Assembly: GCA_015680905.1 (NCBI GenBank)
Contig: CM027379.1
Span: forward strand, 97,763,001 to 97,827,000
Length of the DNA stretch: 64,000 nt
From: Coptis chinensis
Lineage: Eukaryota > Streptophyta > Magnoliopsida > Ranunculales > Ranunculaceae
Direction of reading: 5' to 3'
The notes under the pieces are model-generated. The model ran no database searches. It was not told where the DNA came from and saw only the letters and a list, made by a program, of their open reading frames with translations. The stretch's first letter is position 1; each line of letters starts with the position of its first letter. Positions 33,733 to 47,100 of this stretch are shown here, piece after piece. Position numbers and translations under genes: made by a program.

Positions 33733-34734
33733 TCAAACATTCAGTTCACCAGAAGTTGAGTTTCCAGAAAACGAGTATCCAACCTCCTCCCGATCAAGTG
33801 AGTTTCCAGAACACGAGTATCGAATCTCTTCCCCATCAAGTAAATTTAACAAATCATTAGCCTTATTCTTAGCTTTACTACTCCCATTTTCAGCAACATC
33901 ACAAATACTCTCCAATAAAAACTCCACCCCAAACTCCTTCACATCTTCAACAATCTTCTCGTCTCCACACCGAATCATATTCAATAAAGCCGACACAGCA
34001 TTCTCCCTGGCTCTAATACTCGACCCTGTCTCCTTATCTAACAAATCTACCAACACTCCAATCCCAGAAACTTTCTTAAACGCTTCCCCACTTTCATAAC
34101 ACCCAGCAACTTGTGCAATAACAGCTGTTGCATCTTCCACTATACCCAACCTTCCATCTTTCACTACTAATGAAAAAAGTGGACCCACTATACCAAGATC
34201 AATCATATTAGCTCGATTTAATGGATAAAGTGCCACACCAAATAATGCTTTTAACCCGTCTTTAATTGTTCTTGGTACTGAATTTTGACATTTTATGATT
34301 TCTATCAACGCGTAAACTATATCACGTTTCGCGCCAATGATGGGCCGGTAGGAATCAACGAGAAGGAGACTGTAAAGTGTAGCTGCAGCTGTTTGGAGAG
34401 AAGTTTGCGATGAAGACTGAAGACGAAGGAGATGAGACAGTGCGTCGAGGATGCCACGTGTAGACATGAGAAGATCACGACTGGAAATAGAGATGTTGAG
34501 TAGGGTGGCAACTGCGTTTTCTTGTGCGGTTTGTATAGGGGAGTAGAGGGTTTCTGTTAAGATTGGGAGCGCGCTGGATTCGCCAATTAAGGAGCGTGAG
34601 TCCGGGTCGTGTTTTGTCATGAGACGAAGTTGGCATATTGCATCGAGTTGAGTTTGTTCGGAAATTGAACTGAGCCTGTTTACAAGTGAACGAACCGTTC
34701 TAACTTTAACTTCCATTGGAGATGGTTTGTTCAT
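33733..34734 (-). CDS. ARM-repeat protein (U-box protein 4-like, without U-box)
   Basis: An uninterrupted 333-residue ORF. I chose the ATG at 34734 (MNKPSPMEVKVRTVRSLVNR) because upstream in-frame residues are low-complexity and lack family similarity. The protein is a stack of about six armadillo repeats: VRSLVNRLSSISEQTQLDAI, CQLRLMTKHDPDSRSLIGES, ALPILTETLYS with ENAVATLLNISIS, and LLMSTRGILDALSHLLRL, ending with AVSALLNMIRCG and NDLLNLLDG. Plant proteins of this build match the ARM half of PUB4/SPL11-type E3 ligases but have no U-box, so ubiquitin ligase activity is not expected. They are thought to be protein-binding scaffolds. It has no introns and no visible signal peptide. The last ~25 residues contain a short internal duplication (CSGNSLDREEVGYSFSGNS). 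Confidence 0.85.
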   Translation of the reverse strand: MNKPSPMEVKVRTVRSLVNRLSSISEQTQLDAICQLRLMTKHDPDSRSLIGESSALPILTETLYSPIQTAQENAVATLLNISISSRDLLMSTRGILDALSHLLRLQSSSQTSLQTAAATLYSLLLVDSYRPIIGAKRDIVYALIEIIKCQNSVPRTIKDGLKALFGVALYPLNRANMIDLGIVGPLFSLVVKDGRLGIVEDATAVIAQVAGCYESGEAFKKVSGIGVLVDLLDKETGSSIRARENAVSALLNMIRCGDEKIVEDVKEFGVEFLLESICDVAENGSSKAKNKANDLLNLLDGEEIRYSCSGNSLDREEVGYSFSGNSTSGELNV

Positions 34735-36122
34735 TACAGAGAAAGGTTGGAAATTTTGGTTTGGACTTATTTTGGAGGAGAAGAAAAATGGGTGACGGCT
34801 GATGTGTTGAAAAAAACAGTAGGATATAGTCGAAACTTGAATGTTGAAATTCAGGTGGAGGGTAGAACAAATAGTCAATGTTTCTGTAGTATAAAATTGA
34901 AATGAGTAAGTTGTGCGCGAGCTGTATCGTGCGCAAGTAATATGGGCTGTTTATTATATTATGGGGCCTTAAAGATTTAGCCTTATATTATGGGTTAAAG
35001 TTGGATGTACGCTGTTGTTGTGTTGGAATTAGCTAGCAATTATTAATCTAGAGGAGGAATTGAGTCACTGTCTGGACCGACACCAGTGGTGCTTAATTAT
35101 GGTTTTCTGGTAGTGCTTGGGTGGTTCTTACACTTCTAGTTGGGTGTGTCCGTGTGGGGTAAGGCCACTCGAGTTATTCCGAGCTCCACTTCGTTTTTTC
35201 CTCGCTTAATTGGTATTGGTTTTCTGTGTTTGTATTGTAATGCCGTGTGAAGTATGAACAGGTTACGAGACTCGAAATAAAAACGAGCAATTAAATGCGG
35301 CAACATTTTGTGGCAATTGGTACAATTCCGATTGATCCATATTCCAAAAAATTTATGAAAATTGTGTCAAAATTTTATGTGCACTAAACTTCTTCCCTGG
35401 ACAACATTTGCGTATTGTGCTTCTACGATGTTTCTGCGAAAAACTTTGGTCTTGGAGTCTATTAAGAATTTTTTTGGTCTATCTTGTATACATGTTCTTC
35501 TTACCTATTCCACTCAAAAAGGGCAACACTAATGGGCAGCCCTTTTCAAATAAATAAGTGAGCCACTCATATCATCTCATTGTAATGCAGTTTCCATAAA
35601 ATGGACCGCTAAACGATCAAAATCACCCTCTAAAACAGTTATTTTTCGAAATCGCTTGCAAGGACAATTTTATGGTGAAAATAACTTTAAATCCCAATTT
35701 TTTTAATTGAAATAACTTGTAAAGACAAATAATCTAGATTTAAAATAAATATTTATCGATTTTACTATTTATGTAATTACCTTATGTTGATATATGAACA
35801 ATAATTGTTTATACTCTAAATAGGTGAACATAACTCATATTGAGGTATGAACAATAATTGTTCATAGCTCGTGTTGAAATATGACCAATGATTGTCCATA
35901 ACTCATGTTGAAGTACATTAGTTATTTATATTCCAATAGGTGTTACCACTTATTATACATTATGTTTATGTATAAATAGTAATGTATATGAACAATAATT
36001 GTTTGTACTCCAATAGATTTTTTTACTGATCATACATTATGTTAAGGTATAAACATTGATTGTTTATATTCTAATAGATGTTCTTACTTCTTACTAATCA
36101 TACATTGTGTCAAAATATTAAG
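34735..36122. other. Upstream of the ARM gene; degenerate repeats at 35780-36120
   Basis: The first part contains the promoter and 5' UTR of the minus-strand ARM gene; no box was fixed. From about 35780 to 36120 a degenerate motif recurs at least five times: '(g)tatgaacaataattgttcata', with 'aataggtg' and 'tcatacattatg' nearby. The same motif resumes at 37110-37200, beyond the inserted element at 36123-37105, so that element landed inside this repeat tract. Confidence 0.55.
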
Positions 36123-37105
36123 ACATAATGACCTAAAAATACAACGTATTTTATTGTTTTTTACATTAAATACAATGTATTTTTTTTTCTTGCCTAGAAA
36201 TACAATGTACTTTCAATTTTTTACAATTGATATTATTTGTTAAATATGATTAGACGAAATGTGATTTAGACGTTATAAAAAGTCACGAGAATTGTACCTG
36301 CCGTTTTATTTTATCAATATGACTAAAATACCCTTAATGTCCTATTTATCTAGAAAATAAACTTGAATACCCTCAACAACAAATCAAATTTTCAATTGTC
36401 TAGTATGTGATCATAACACATACCTTCCAGCCATACACTGTACTTGAAACCATTAATGGATACAATGTTGTTTGAACAAGATTATAATTCACAAATGGGC
36501 TCTGCCATTTGTTTAACATCAACTAGTGAAGCTTGTAGTGATCTAGAACTAGCTCATTTTACAAAGGGTATTACCTAAATTTGTTAAATTATTGAGAAGT
36601 GGGAGTTTTAAGGACAAACTTGTTTTGTTATCATTGATTCAAAATGTTATTGGTGTTAAAGTCCATGAATCGGAATCGGAAGGCTTTGAGGGATTTCTAT
36701 GGTTGTTTGGTTGAGTTTTTGAGTAATGAGAATTGGGCTGCAAGGAAAGCTAGTGGTGAGGCATGTATTATTGAAGTCTTAGTGTTGGGTTTTTTTTGAA
36801 ACATGCAATGAAGTTTAAGTTTTGTTCTTGTACATTTTGTTCTTGTGCATTTCAGAGTGGATGTCCTTGTTTACAATCAATTTAAAGGCCCACATGGTAC
36901 ATAATGAAAATTTGAATTATTGTTGAGGGTATTCAAGTATTTCCCTTAGTATATAATTGCTAGATCACATTCCATATAACCAAATTTAACAAATGGTATC
37001 GATTGTAAAAAAATGAAAGTGCAATGTATTTTTAGACAAGAAAAAAAAAATGTTGTATTTAATGTAAAAAACAAAAAAGTATATTGTATTTTTAGATTAT
37101 TATGT
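36123..37105. mobile_element. Inverted-repeat element with a captured host gene fragment
   Basis: The left ~145 bases (GACATAATGACCTAAAAATA from 36123) and the inverse of the right ~150 bases (GGACATAATAATCTAAAAAT ending 37105) match over most of their length, including 'ttacattaaatacaa' and 'catttgttaaat'-type stretches. Shorter matches continue inward (a 'ccctcaacaa' / 'ttgttgaggg' pair). It lies within a repeat tract whose motif continues on both sides, which supports insertion. The long imperfect inverted repeats and captured exon suggest a Pack-MULE-like element. A 9-bp target duplication is only weakly matched. It has no transposase. Confidence 0.65.
36470..36830 (+). pseudogene. TORTIFOLIA1/SPIRAL2-like HEAT-repeat gene fragment
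   Basis: Two pieces in different frames resemble the N-terminal HEAT repeats of plant TOR1/SPR2 microtubule-associated proteins. At 36495-36650 lies GSAICLTSTSEACSDLELAH followed by LLRSGSFKDKLVLLSLIQNV. At 36660-36790 lies NRNRKALRDFYGCLVEFLSN with ENWAARKASGEACIIEV. The 'WAARKAS' signature is the clearest part. Stops and a frame change show it is not expressed as a protein. It sits in the middle of the inverted-repeat element at 36123-37105, so it is probably a transduplicated fragment. The parent gene is not in this window. Confidence 0.6.
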
Positions 37106-38117
37106 CCAATCATAAATATTTATTGTTCATATTATAATTGGTGTTTTTATTAATCATACATTATATCGAGGCATGAACAATGAGTATTCATAACTCATAT
37201 ATATTTATCTTCACGAACCTAAATATGTTGATCCTTCACTCATTTTCTGACCCATGTCGATTATTAGTAAAAATGAATATACATATCCACATTGACAACA
37301 TAATATGCATCACGTTTTCCGCCTCCACCCCCAACCAACGTAATTTACTAAAATCAATAAAGTGTTATAGATCGATTACGGTGTCAGTCTGGTTGAGAAT
37401 ACAAGTACTGAAGTACATACAAGTTTTTTTTGATAGTGAAAGTACATACAAGTGATATGACGCGTCCTTGGAAATGAGTGGGTATGTCATCTATTCATCC
37501 TATAATAACATTTTAGTCTTGAAAATATTTAGTGATTAATGACATCTGAATCTGTCACCAAACCCTTTAATTAAACTTAAATTGAGTAGAGTTTAGCATT
37601 CATTTAGCTGTTATTATCTCGATCTTTCATTCACGTGTGAATTCCACTTCCATGATTTTGATGCTTTATACATCCCTTTCTTCGAGACTTTGAAAATTCT
37701 CATTTCGTAAACTGAAATTTGTTCAGAATTACAAAATATTTCGAAATAATTTGACCATGGCTAGCAAGTAGCAACAAGCTGCACAGAAGCAACTCTTTTT
37801 TGTTTTTATATGGCAGTTGGTCAACTTATAAAAAAAGTGTCAACTGCTCAAACTCAACCAACAGAACACAAGTACACGACAAAAAGAAGGTGTTTTAAGA
37901 TTTGGTTACCAACTTCCAACTTCAGTTTCTAGTTGGTTCCTAACTTTTTTCATTTTCCATGTCCTCAAAACCCAAAAAACTCACACACAGTCACACCAAG
38001 TTTCAATGATAGTTGTTGCAGTTTCCTTTTATTCAAAATGCCGAGTAAGATTGAGTGTAGTAGTAGTAGTAGCAGCTTAGTTGACCTAATTTATAGTGAC
38101 AACAACATTGTTGGAAA
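37106..38117. other. Promoter and 5' UTR region of the RhoGAP gene
   Basis: No gene was seen. The first 100 bases continue the degenerate repeat tract. The last ~250 bases before the ATG at 38118 are CT-rich and contain a run of AGT/AGC codon-like repeats (38055-38076); this is the probable 5' UTR. An in-frame ATG is absent upstream. The ATG at 38038 opens a different, short reading frame (44 codons) that overlaps the true start and could act as an upstream ORF. Confidence 0.5.
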
Positions 38118-41100
38118 ATGTCAGCAGCTTCTTTGGCGTCGTTTGAGCGTCCCAGAATTGGAGTCATGAACACGGTATTATACACTTGTCTTTCTTCATT
38201 ACTTCTATTTGCTAGTTTATATTGTAAAATTTTCGGGATCGGTACATTATAGAAACTCGACAGATATATCATGCCCCCATGTATGTAGAGGTACATTATG
38301 TTGTGCAATATCTGAAATACACATAGGAAGGTAAAATGTTAGTTGCAATTGATTGACACCTTGGCAAACCCACAGCTAGTAATGAAGCGAAATGATGAAA
38401 GTAGTTTGTTTGAGTCATAAGGCTTATCGTTTGCTTGCTATTTTTGTTACATGTAAAGTATGTAAACTAGTGTGGTGATAAATTAGATTGGATATATGAT
38501 GGTTAATTGTTTTTTTTTTCTTTTCTTATTTATGTGTTTTTTTCTTATAGGTTTTCAAGAGTGGTCCACTTTTCATATCGTCAAAAGGTTAGTGATGTGA
38601 TTTTAATTTCTGGTAGTATATTAAGTACTTTAGTTGGGCGGGGAAGATTACTCTGATTCTTGATGGGTAGGATAACGTGTTGGATTGAACAACATGTATA
38701 TGCAATTGATCCATAGGAAAATGTTTACGCTGATACACATATTCCTGTGCAATTGAACCATAGAATTTTTTTTTGTTTGCTGTCTGTATGCACATGTTTA
38801 CTCACGGATATATGTATAAAATGCAAGTATCTTGCATGGGTGAGAATAACATACATGAGTGTTGAGATATATAGTTCCACATCTGGAGTTTGAAGCCTTA
38901 CATTAAAATAGGCCGCTCCACTCATAGCCGATTGATTTTGAGTTGGATGCTTCAAACTTTAATAATGAGGTTGTTAAGGTCCCTCTATCTCGGGCTTATT
39001 TTTTTTTTGATGCCAATATAAGTACTACTCAACAATGTGTTTTCCCAGTGAAGGTGGTAAACAAACCCAAGACCTTGGGCCCAACCTCCCAAGGCTTGAC
39101 AAGAAGACCACTGGGCACTTTCAAGTACATCAAGGATCTGAATACTGAAATTGACGAGCTCTGTTGCATGGAAACTTTGAAATAGAAGACATACTTGCTT
39201 AGTTGCCTCAGTCACACTGAGTTCTAAATAAGAGTGTCTTGTCTGGCCTGTACTCTGGCTGCATCCGTAGAACATAGTGATGAATGTACTTGGGTGGGCA
39301 AAAAATAACAATGAAATGAATATGTATCTGTTCAACGTAGGCAATAGCATAAGGCATCCATTACCTCATGAATCATGTCATGCTAATCACAGTCTTGTAT
39401 CTTGAATCAGGGATTGTTTTTATCGTACTAAGGGAACATGTCAAAGTGAGTCAAACTGTCAGGGTATGTTTGCTGAAATGTGTCAACAATTAACACAGCG
39501 TGAACAATAGTTAATGACTTGGACAAATCCCTCCCCCCCGCCGAATTCGTCGATGGACAAGTATGATAACTTACTAAAATTAATCTCTTATTCACTAGAA
39601 TTTTTGTGTAAAACTACTATTTTGGGGCATTTCAATTATTTTGTGGCAGCAACTGGAATTTCACAAAAATTCTTTTTATTGCCGGCTTGTGTTCTGGAGG
39701 TAAATACTGTAATTGTGCTCATTGATGATTCTTGCAGGGATAGGTTGGAAATCGTGGAAAAAGCGTTGGTTCATTCTCACAAGAACATCCTTGGTTTTCT
39801 TTAAGAATGACCCTGTGAGTATAAAACCATTATCTTTGTTGGGTTTCTCTTATTTTTCCCTAAAATTTGATGGATTGCTATGACATTCTTCTGTTTCTAC
39901 ATTATTTACTTGTATATAGTTTGACACGAGTTTGTAGATCCATTTTTTTACGATGAATGAAAGACAACACGGAGGATTTTAGATTTGCTAAGCATTATGA
40001 ATGTACTACACTGCACACATCAACCATTTGTAAGAACTTATATATGGACCTTCGTGTTTATTTTGTTGGATATCTTTTGTTTTTGTCCCGACAACTCTTA
40101 GCGGTGTTAGTTTACATCTGATATATGCTTATCATTTTTTTAAAGATAGTTCCATTATTTAAACGTATTGTATAGTAACGTCCAAGCCGTGGTAGCTATC
40201 CACATATTTTATGTTTTTTCCCCCCATTTTTAGAAGATCTTCTAAAATTTAACAGGATCTCTCCGAGTTGTATGGTAGCTAATATTTTTTGAGTGGTGGG
40301 GCAGCTACTAATTACTTCTTGTGTTTTGTAGAGTGCACTTCCTCAAAGAGGTGGTGAAGTAAATATGACATTGGGTGGTATTGACTTGAACAACTCTGGG
40401 AGGTATGCAAGATAATGATAATGATAATGATACATATCATGTCCAAATAACATATTATCCTTTTATGTTTATAGCATGTATTGTTTATATGCAGTGTTAT
40501 AGTCAGGGAAGACAAAAAGCTACTGACTGTGTTGTTTCCCGACGGACGTGATGGGCGAGCCTTTACCCTTAAGGTGTGTTCTTCTTTGTATTGTTTTGTT
40601 CTTATTCTGGGACAGTGTGTAATTCTGTTCCCTATTTGTCTTATTTTTTAAAGGACCCATGCTTATCAAAGAATATTTTCCATTTCCTTTTATGCTAGGC
40701 CGAAACATCAGATGATTTGTATGAATGGAAGACAGCACTAGAGCATGCTTTGGCAGAAGCACCAAGTGCTGCCCTTGTGATGGGTCATAATGGGATTTTT
40801 CGTAATGAGACAACTGACAAAATTGAAAGTTCTTTTCATCAATGTCCGTAGTCTCTCTTTTCGGCATTACATTGTATTCTCAGTGCAGTGACCTTTTACA
40901 TTGTATTTCAGTGTTATTTTATCTTGTTTTAATACACTAACATTGGGTAGTCCTTCTGTATATTGCTTTCAGGGAGGGACAAGCACTCTTCCAAGTCATC
41001 AGTTGTGGGAAGACCTATTTTACTTGCACTAGAAGATATTGATGGAGGCTCATCCTTTCTTGAGAAAGCTCTTCGCTTTCTGGAGAAATTCGGTAAATAT

Positions 41101-44100
41101 TATCCTGACCAGGGTGTAGGTGGTTTTTCTGCGTTGATTTCAATAGAATGTGATGCATCCTTTTCTTGTTAGTATTGGAAACAATTATTTGTTGGGCATC
41201 TGAACTTGTGAAGATTCTCTGGGTTATTGTTAGTATGTGCCTACTTCACACTAAACCTGTGATCCTTTTGGCGTATTTCAATATGACTCTGTCCAATAAC
41301 TCAGCCCTTTGAGCAAAGTCACTTATCAAGTTGGTAGATCCCTAGAGGTGGCAGTCTAAGCAATAGTTCTAAAGGGGGTGTTGTGCCTGCAACCATCCCA
41401 TGCGTGTTGTTCAATGTGTGCATGTGTTGTTGACCTGTCACCTATGACCCATCAGATATACATTGTTGTGTTTTCCCCTACAACTTGGCTTTTGGAGTAA
41501 ATTAGATGTCAATAGGTATTATTGTAAGATGCCTGCATGTCTGTAAGTTTGCTCTTCAAAACTTTCCTTTAGGGTTTATAGCCATGCTATTTGTCGATTC
41601 TGCTTATGCCATTTCCGACATCGTATATTTTTTTTTGGGATAAGTTACTTTTATTGAAATGTATCAAAAATACAAATTAAGGTCAGCCAATATGGAAGAG
41701 TCTTGAGAGAGAACTTCACTAAGAAGTTCCGCGAGGTCTGAATATTACAAGTAACCATACAAGTACAATGTAAAGTGCAAACCAAAATAATCCCCTGATC
41801 ACCTATCTTTGCAGTGATGTCATGCCAATGGAGAACAAGATGCCTGAAATTGAAGTTTGTTCTTCCGACATTGAATCTTACCAGACAGAACTTCACATTA
41901 TTTCTGCTTGAATTTCAGGTTCATAGGGGTGAGCATGTTTTGATGCTTCATACCTAGAATTATGAAAGATGAACCATAAGCATTAAGCGTATAAACATTT
42001 GCAATAGCCTTGTAGCTTGCACTCATAGTCATGCAAAACACTATGCCTTGATGTTACAAGTGACACAAAACCTAGAGAGACATATTCAGTGACAGTGAAG
42101 ACTGTTTCACACAACTTTATTGACAATTGTTGCGGGCCCCATGAAGATGACTTAGGAGTTGCTTTTTTGGGCTACAATGATCTCCTCATGATGAGATCAT
42201 CCTCACAAAAATTCAGCTATTTCTGGTACCTAAACTACAAAAATGTTCTATCTAGTTTATGACACATTGGCCAAATGAAAATGGACACATCATTAAAATT
42301 GAACTCCACTTTGAAGGTTAGAGATGGCTAGACAAAATAAATTTCTAAATTTCTTTGAGTTGATGTGGCACCATGCAACTTAAAATAGAGAAATAATAAG
42401 TTTCAAATCCCAAACTTACACTTATGTAAACGCATCGTAGGTGATGCAGCGTGTGGTGGAAAAAAAGTTGCTTTTTCAATCGAATCAGTCCAACGTTTCA
42501 CTAACGTTGACTGTAACTCGACAAACTTCCTTCGAATCAATTGAAATTCACAAAGAGCTTACTTGAAACTCGAAAGGCATCCAAGACTTGTTGATTCTAC
42601 CAATAGACCACCAAGATATGGGGAGATGAACAAGATAAATCACTCTCTAAAAAAATTTCATTAATAAATAATCAATAAGCTATTTTCGTGATACAACTTA
42701 GAGGCATATTTATAACCTCCTACAAACTTCAAAATGGAAATGGAAACTGCTAGAAACATCCCAAATTGGTTATACTACCTAAAGAGACCTAAAACTACTT
42801 AAAATACATCAAATGCCACTCTAGAAACATCTAAAAACACCCTAAAACCCTAAAAAACGAAAATACATAAAATAAACAATCTCTAAAATCACATAAGGGC
42901 TGATCTGCATCAGTAGGTTTGGTTGATTTGGTTTCTTTTAGGCCCCCCCCCCCTCAACCTACCTTTTTTTTCAACTTCTTCTGTCTTTGAAGATAATCTT
43001 CTTGTTACTGAAAGAGCCTTCTGGTTTCATTTATTACTATTTTTCCGGATTGGTCGATTTTTCTTACTATTGAGTCGTTGATATATACTGTTGTATTATC
43101 TGTTTAACAGGAACAAAAGTAGAAGGGGTTTTACGACAATCTGCCGATGTTGAGGAGGTTTACCACCGGGTTCAAGAATATGAGCAAGGTTTTATATTAC
43201 CCAAGTGCTTTATATTGCGCTTCATGTTTTTGTGATAATTTTTCCCCATCTTCACTTGAGTTGGGAGCTTTAATTTTTTTTTTTGACATCTCTACACTTT
43301 AAATTGTGTGAATGCTTGAAGAACTGAGGTTGTCATCTGTGTGATATCAGGTGTGAATGAGTTCAGCTCTTACGAGGATGCTCACGTTATTGGTGATTGT
43401 GTCAAGGTTTATATATTCACCAGTAATCAATCTACCTGTGATTCTTCCAGTGTTCTTGGATTTATATAATTGCATGTTCACACAGTTTCTATTTTCCCTC
43501 TTTTTTCTATTATTTTTCTTGTTTGCAGCATGTTCTTCGGGAACTGCCCTCTTCTCCAGTTCCAGCATCCTGTTGCACTGCATTGTTGGAGGCATACAGT
43601 AAGTTCATAGAGTAGTATTGCTCACAACTTGTTAAATAAATGATACAACATCAGCCTGCTGTCAGTTTAATTACCGAGATAATTGGTTTTATATCACAAT
43701 AATCATTTAATTTTAATTCTAAATTATCACAGTGGTTCCTTTTGTTAGTATATGATAGCCTCAAATTGGCGATTAATATTTAATATATATGAGCATCTTT
43801 AGAGGTTGAAGTTGAACTGAATCCACTGCTTTTATTCTTTGTCTTCTCTGTGTATTTTTTTTTCTTATTTGGTTCCGTGTGGTATTTAATTTTCAAGTCT
43901 GGTCGACATTAACAACCTGTGGTTTAAGTAACAGTCTTTGCAAGAGAACACTTTCGTTGCACGAAAGTAATTAATATTTGAAATGCTTTCCAGAGTAATT
44001 CATGTTTCTTTGTATTTGCATTTCATTAGTCTAATTTCTCTTTTAGCTCTGCAAGACAAAACATCTTACTAATGACGATCAAGAGAACTTAATGTCTTCC

Positions 44101-47100
44101 AGTGGAAGCATTTTAAATACATAATCTCGGCAAGCTAAATTTTATTAAGATGTGAATGCCAACTCTATGACCAACGAAAAGAGTCCAAAAGCTCACTATG
44201 TTCGACTTAACATTCTCGCACAAAAAAAAAAACCTTTTAAGGTCGTTTACAAGAGGATCAAGAGAATTCCAAACCCATATAGAACCTTCAATGTTTCAAA
44301 TCGAGGAAGTTAACTTGTGGTATAGCTCAGAGAAAGGTCCAATAGGACTATTAACTGTAATGGCAGTTCAGGCGATGAGGATGAACTGTGCGGTGAATGT
44401 AATACTCAGATAACATGATTCCTATCCTATTGGTCATCGTGCTTATTTTATATACTTAGTTGATGTGGACATAGAGTCCGAGTGAAGCTCATGGGTTGCA
44501 TTAGGCACCCTTTTCTTTGAGTTGGTTTAGCTTATTTTAATTAGTTAGTTGCCATGTGGCGTGTTTTAATATGTTTGCTTTGTTGCCAATTAATATAAAT
44601 AAGGGCTTGTAAATTGTAATTAGGGTTTTTCAGTTAGTTGTTTTTTTAAGAATTTAAGAGATTCAATAAAAAGGTGATTTTTAGGGTTCTTTAATTATTT
44701 CAATTAGGGTATCAATTTCATAACAGTTGTTGCCTACGCCAATTGTTTAATCTACATTATTTAGTTTCTCAACCCAAGGAGTGGAATTTTGTCAGTATTT
44801 ATGCTCATATAATAATGTGCTCTATCTTTTAATCCATTTATAATTTAAAGACTAGAATCTTTCGTGTCGATTTGAATATTATGTTGGATTACTGAAATTA
44901 CTGGTCGATCTTGTTATCCTATTCTTATGGAATTCCATGGTTCTCTCTCTTCGTATGTTTCTCTTGTTATAGGACTTGAACGGAAGGGGGACCGGTTAAA
45001 TGCATTGCGCTATGCAGTACAAGAGACATTTCCAGAACCAAATAGGCGACTATTACAGAGGTAAAGAATGATATTTCTGGGCACCCGCCTTTTTCATTCT
45101 TGTGCACTAAGCATATCTTGCTTTAACCATATGCTTTCTTTTCCATTTTTCTCTGCTAAAGTCATTCCATAAAATGCCCTAATTTTGGACCTACTGCATT
45201 TTCTTTCTTACTGATGGCTTTTGAAGGCGGAAGCACTTCAAAAAACAATTACCAAAGATAAATTAAGAGTATGTTAAGCCCTAATCTGATAGGAAAAGGG
45301 AACTTGGGACATACATGTTGAGATGTTAGTACCACATGGGATAATTAAAGGCTGCAGTACAATACATAGTTCCTGGGACCGCTCTACTCATCACCAACTG
45401 GTTTTGAGTTGGAGGCCTACAAAGTTTAAGATGGTATCAAAGCATGCTATTGCATTTGGGCCAAAGGGCTCATTTAGTCCATGTCACCCAAGTATTTTTG
45501 TCACGTGTTAGGCTCAAGTAACACCACACGTGATGGGGAATGTTAAAATGTTAGTAAAGTTCCACATGGGATAATTAAAGCCTTGCATTACAGTATATAG
45601 TTTCTCAGGCCGCTCCACTCATCACCAATTGGTTGAGTTGGATGCCCACAAATTTAAAAGATACTCTTTTCTGAAAAAACAACCAACTAATTTGTTTGGC
45701 CATAGGCGTTATTTATACAAGAAATTCCTTGGAGCATGAGGAGTTCCAATTTGGAAAGTAAATTTACTTTATAAACTCAAGTAAATACTATTAAAATTTA
45801 AAACTAGCAACTACCAAAAACAATTAAGACTTGCATTATGCATTTTATCACTTACTGGTGTTGACTAATAGTTTCTATGTTGTCCCGTATCCTTTTTGTT
45901 ACAACTAAGAAAAAGAAGCGAAAGAAGGCATTATATGTTGTAGTGTGACACTCTATTGTATGGTCACTTGATATCAGTGTGATACCAAGCATGATGTCAT
46001 TTGTTATGTAAAGATTGAGTAAACTTTGAGCTTTTACTTGTAGGTAGTATATCACTCTATCAAATCCTACATTATACATATCCCTCAGTGTAGCAAATTA
46101 TACCATCATCCTTCATTATAGATTCAGAAAATAGGTCAACCCTAGAGCTAGCAAAATTATTCACTTTTAAAACAGTCCAGCTCTCTCCCTAGAAGAACAC
46201 TATTGTAGTTGGTGTAACTCAAGACATTAATACGCTCTTCGTTTTACCTAAAAAACATTTGTTGTTGCCAAGGAAGATGGCGACTTAGATTTGATTTGCA
46301 TTTCTTGAGGAGTCAGCAGAGTTTCTTGGGAGAGGACATAGATATACATACATATCTAGGCTAACAGATTCTTGCATTTTATGTTTGACAGGCTGAAATA
46401 CTTGTGTCTGTCTCTTTCTTAAGGTTGTTTTGGATCTTGATATAAAAAGTAGTAGTATGCAGTATGCACTCTCACGCGTAATAGCCTAAATCCAAGGATG
46501 TCGAATTGCACTCACTGACAATTCGATTTTGTTTTGAATATCTTTATTTTTATTTATACAATTACACCCCCAGTGTTTATACTTGAATTCAGTTGGATTC
46601 TTGCTATACAGAATTCTGAGAATGATGCACACTATTGCTACGCACGCTTCTGAAAATCTGATGACTACATCTGCTGTTGCTGCCTGCATGGCACCCTTGT
46701 TACTACGACCGCTTTTGGCTGGTGAATGTGAGATGGAGGATGGTTTTGATATGAATGGAGATAATTCTTCTCAGCTTCTGGCTGCAGCTAATGCTGCTAA
46801 TAATGCTCAAGCCATTATCACAACTCTTTTGGAGGAGTATGAGAACATCTTTGATGTAAGACATTGTTGTACGAGTTTCTTTATAACATGATTGTTAGAG
46901 AAAATAATACATATCAGACATTTACATCCTTTAGCCATGCCTAGAATGTCATTTTTAGTGGAATTATTGTAAAAGGGAGGGCTTTGAACTGGTTGTCAAA
47001 ATTTATTATAGAAAAACAAAGGGATACAAATCAGACAAGTTATTATTTATTTGTTGATTCTGTGAGAGCTAAGAATAATTTTATTAGTAATCATGACATT

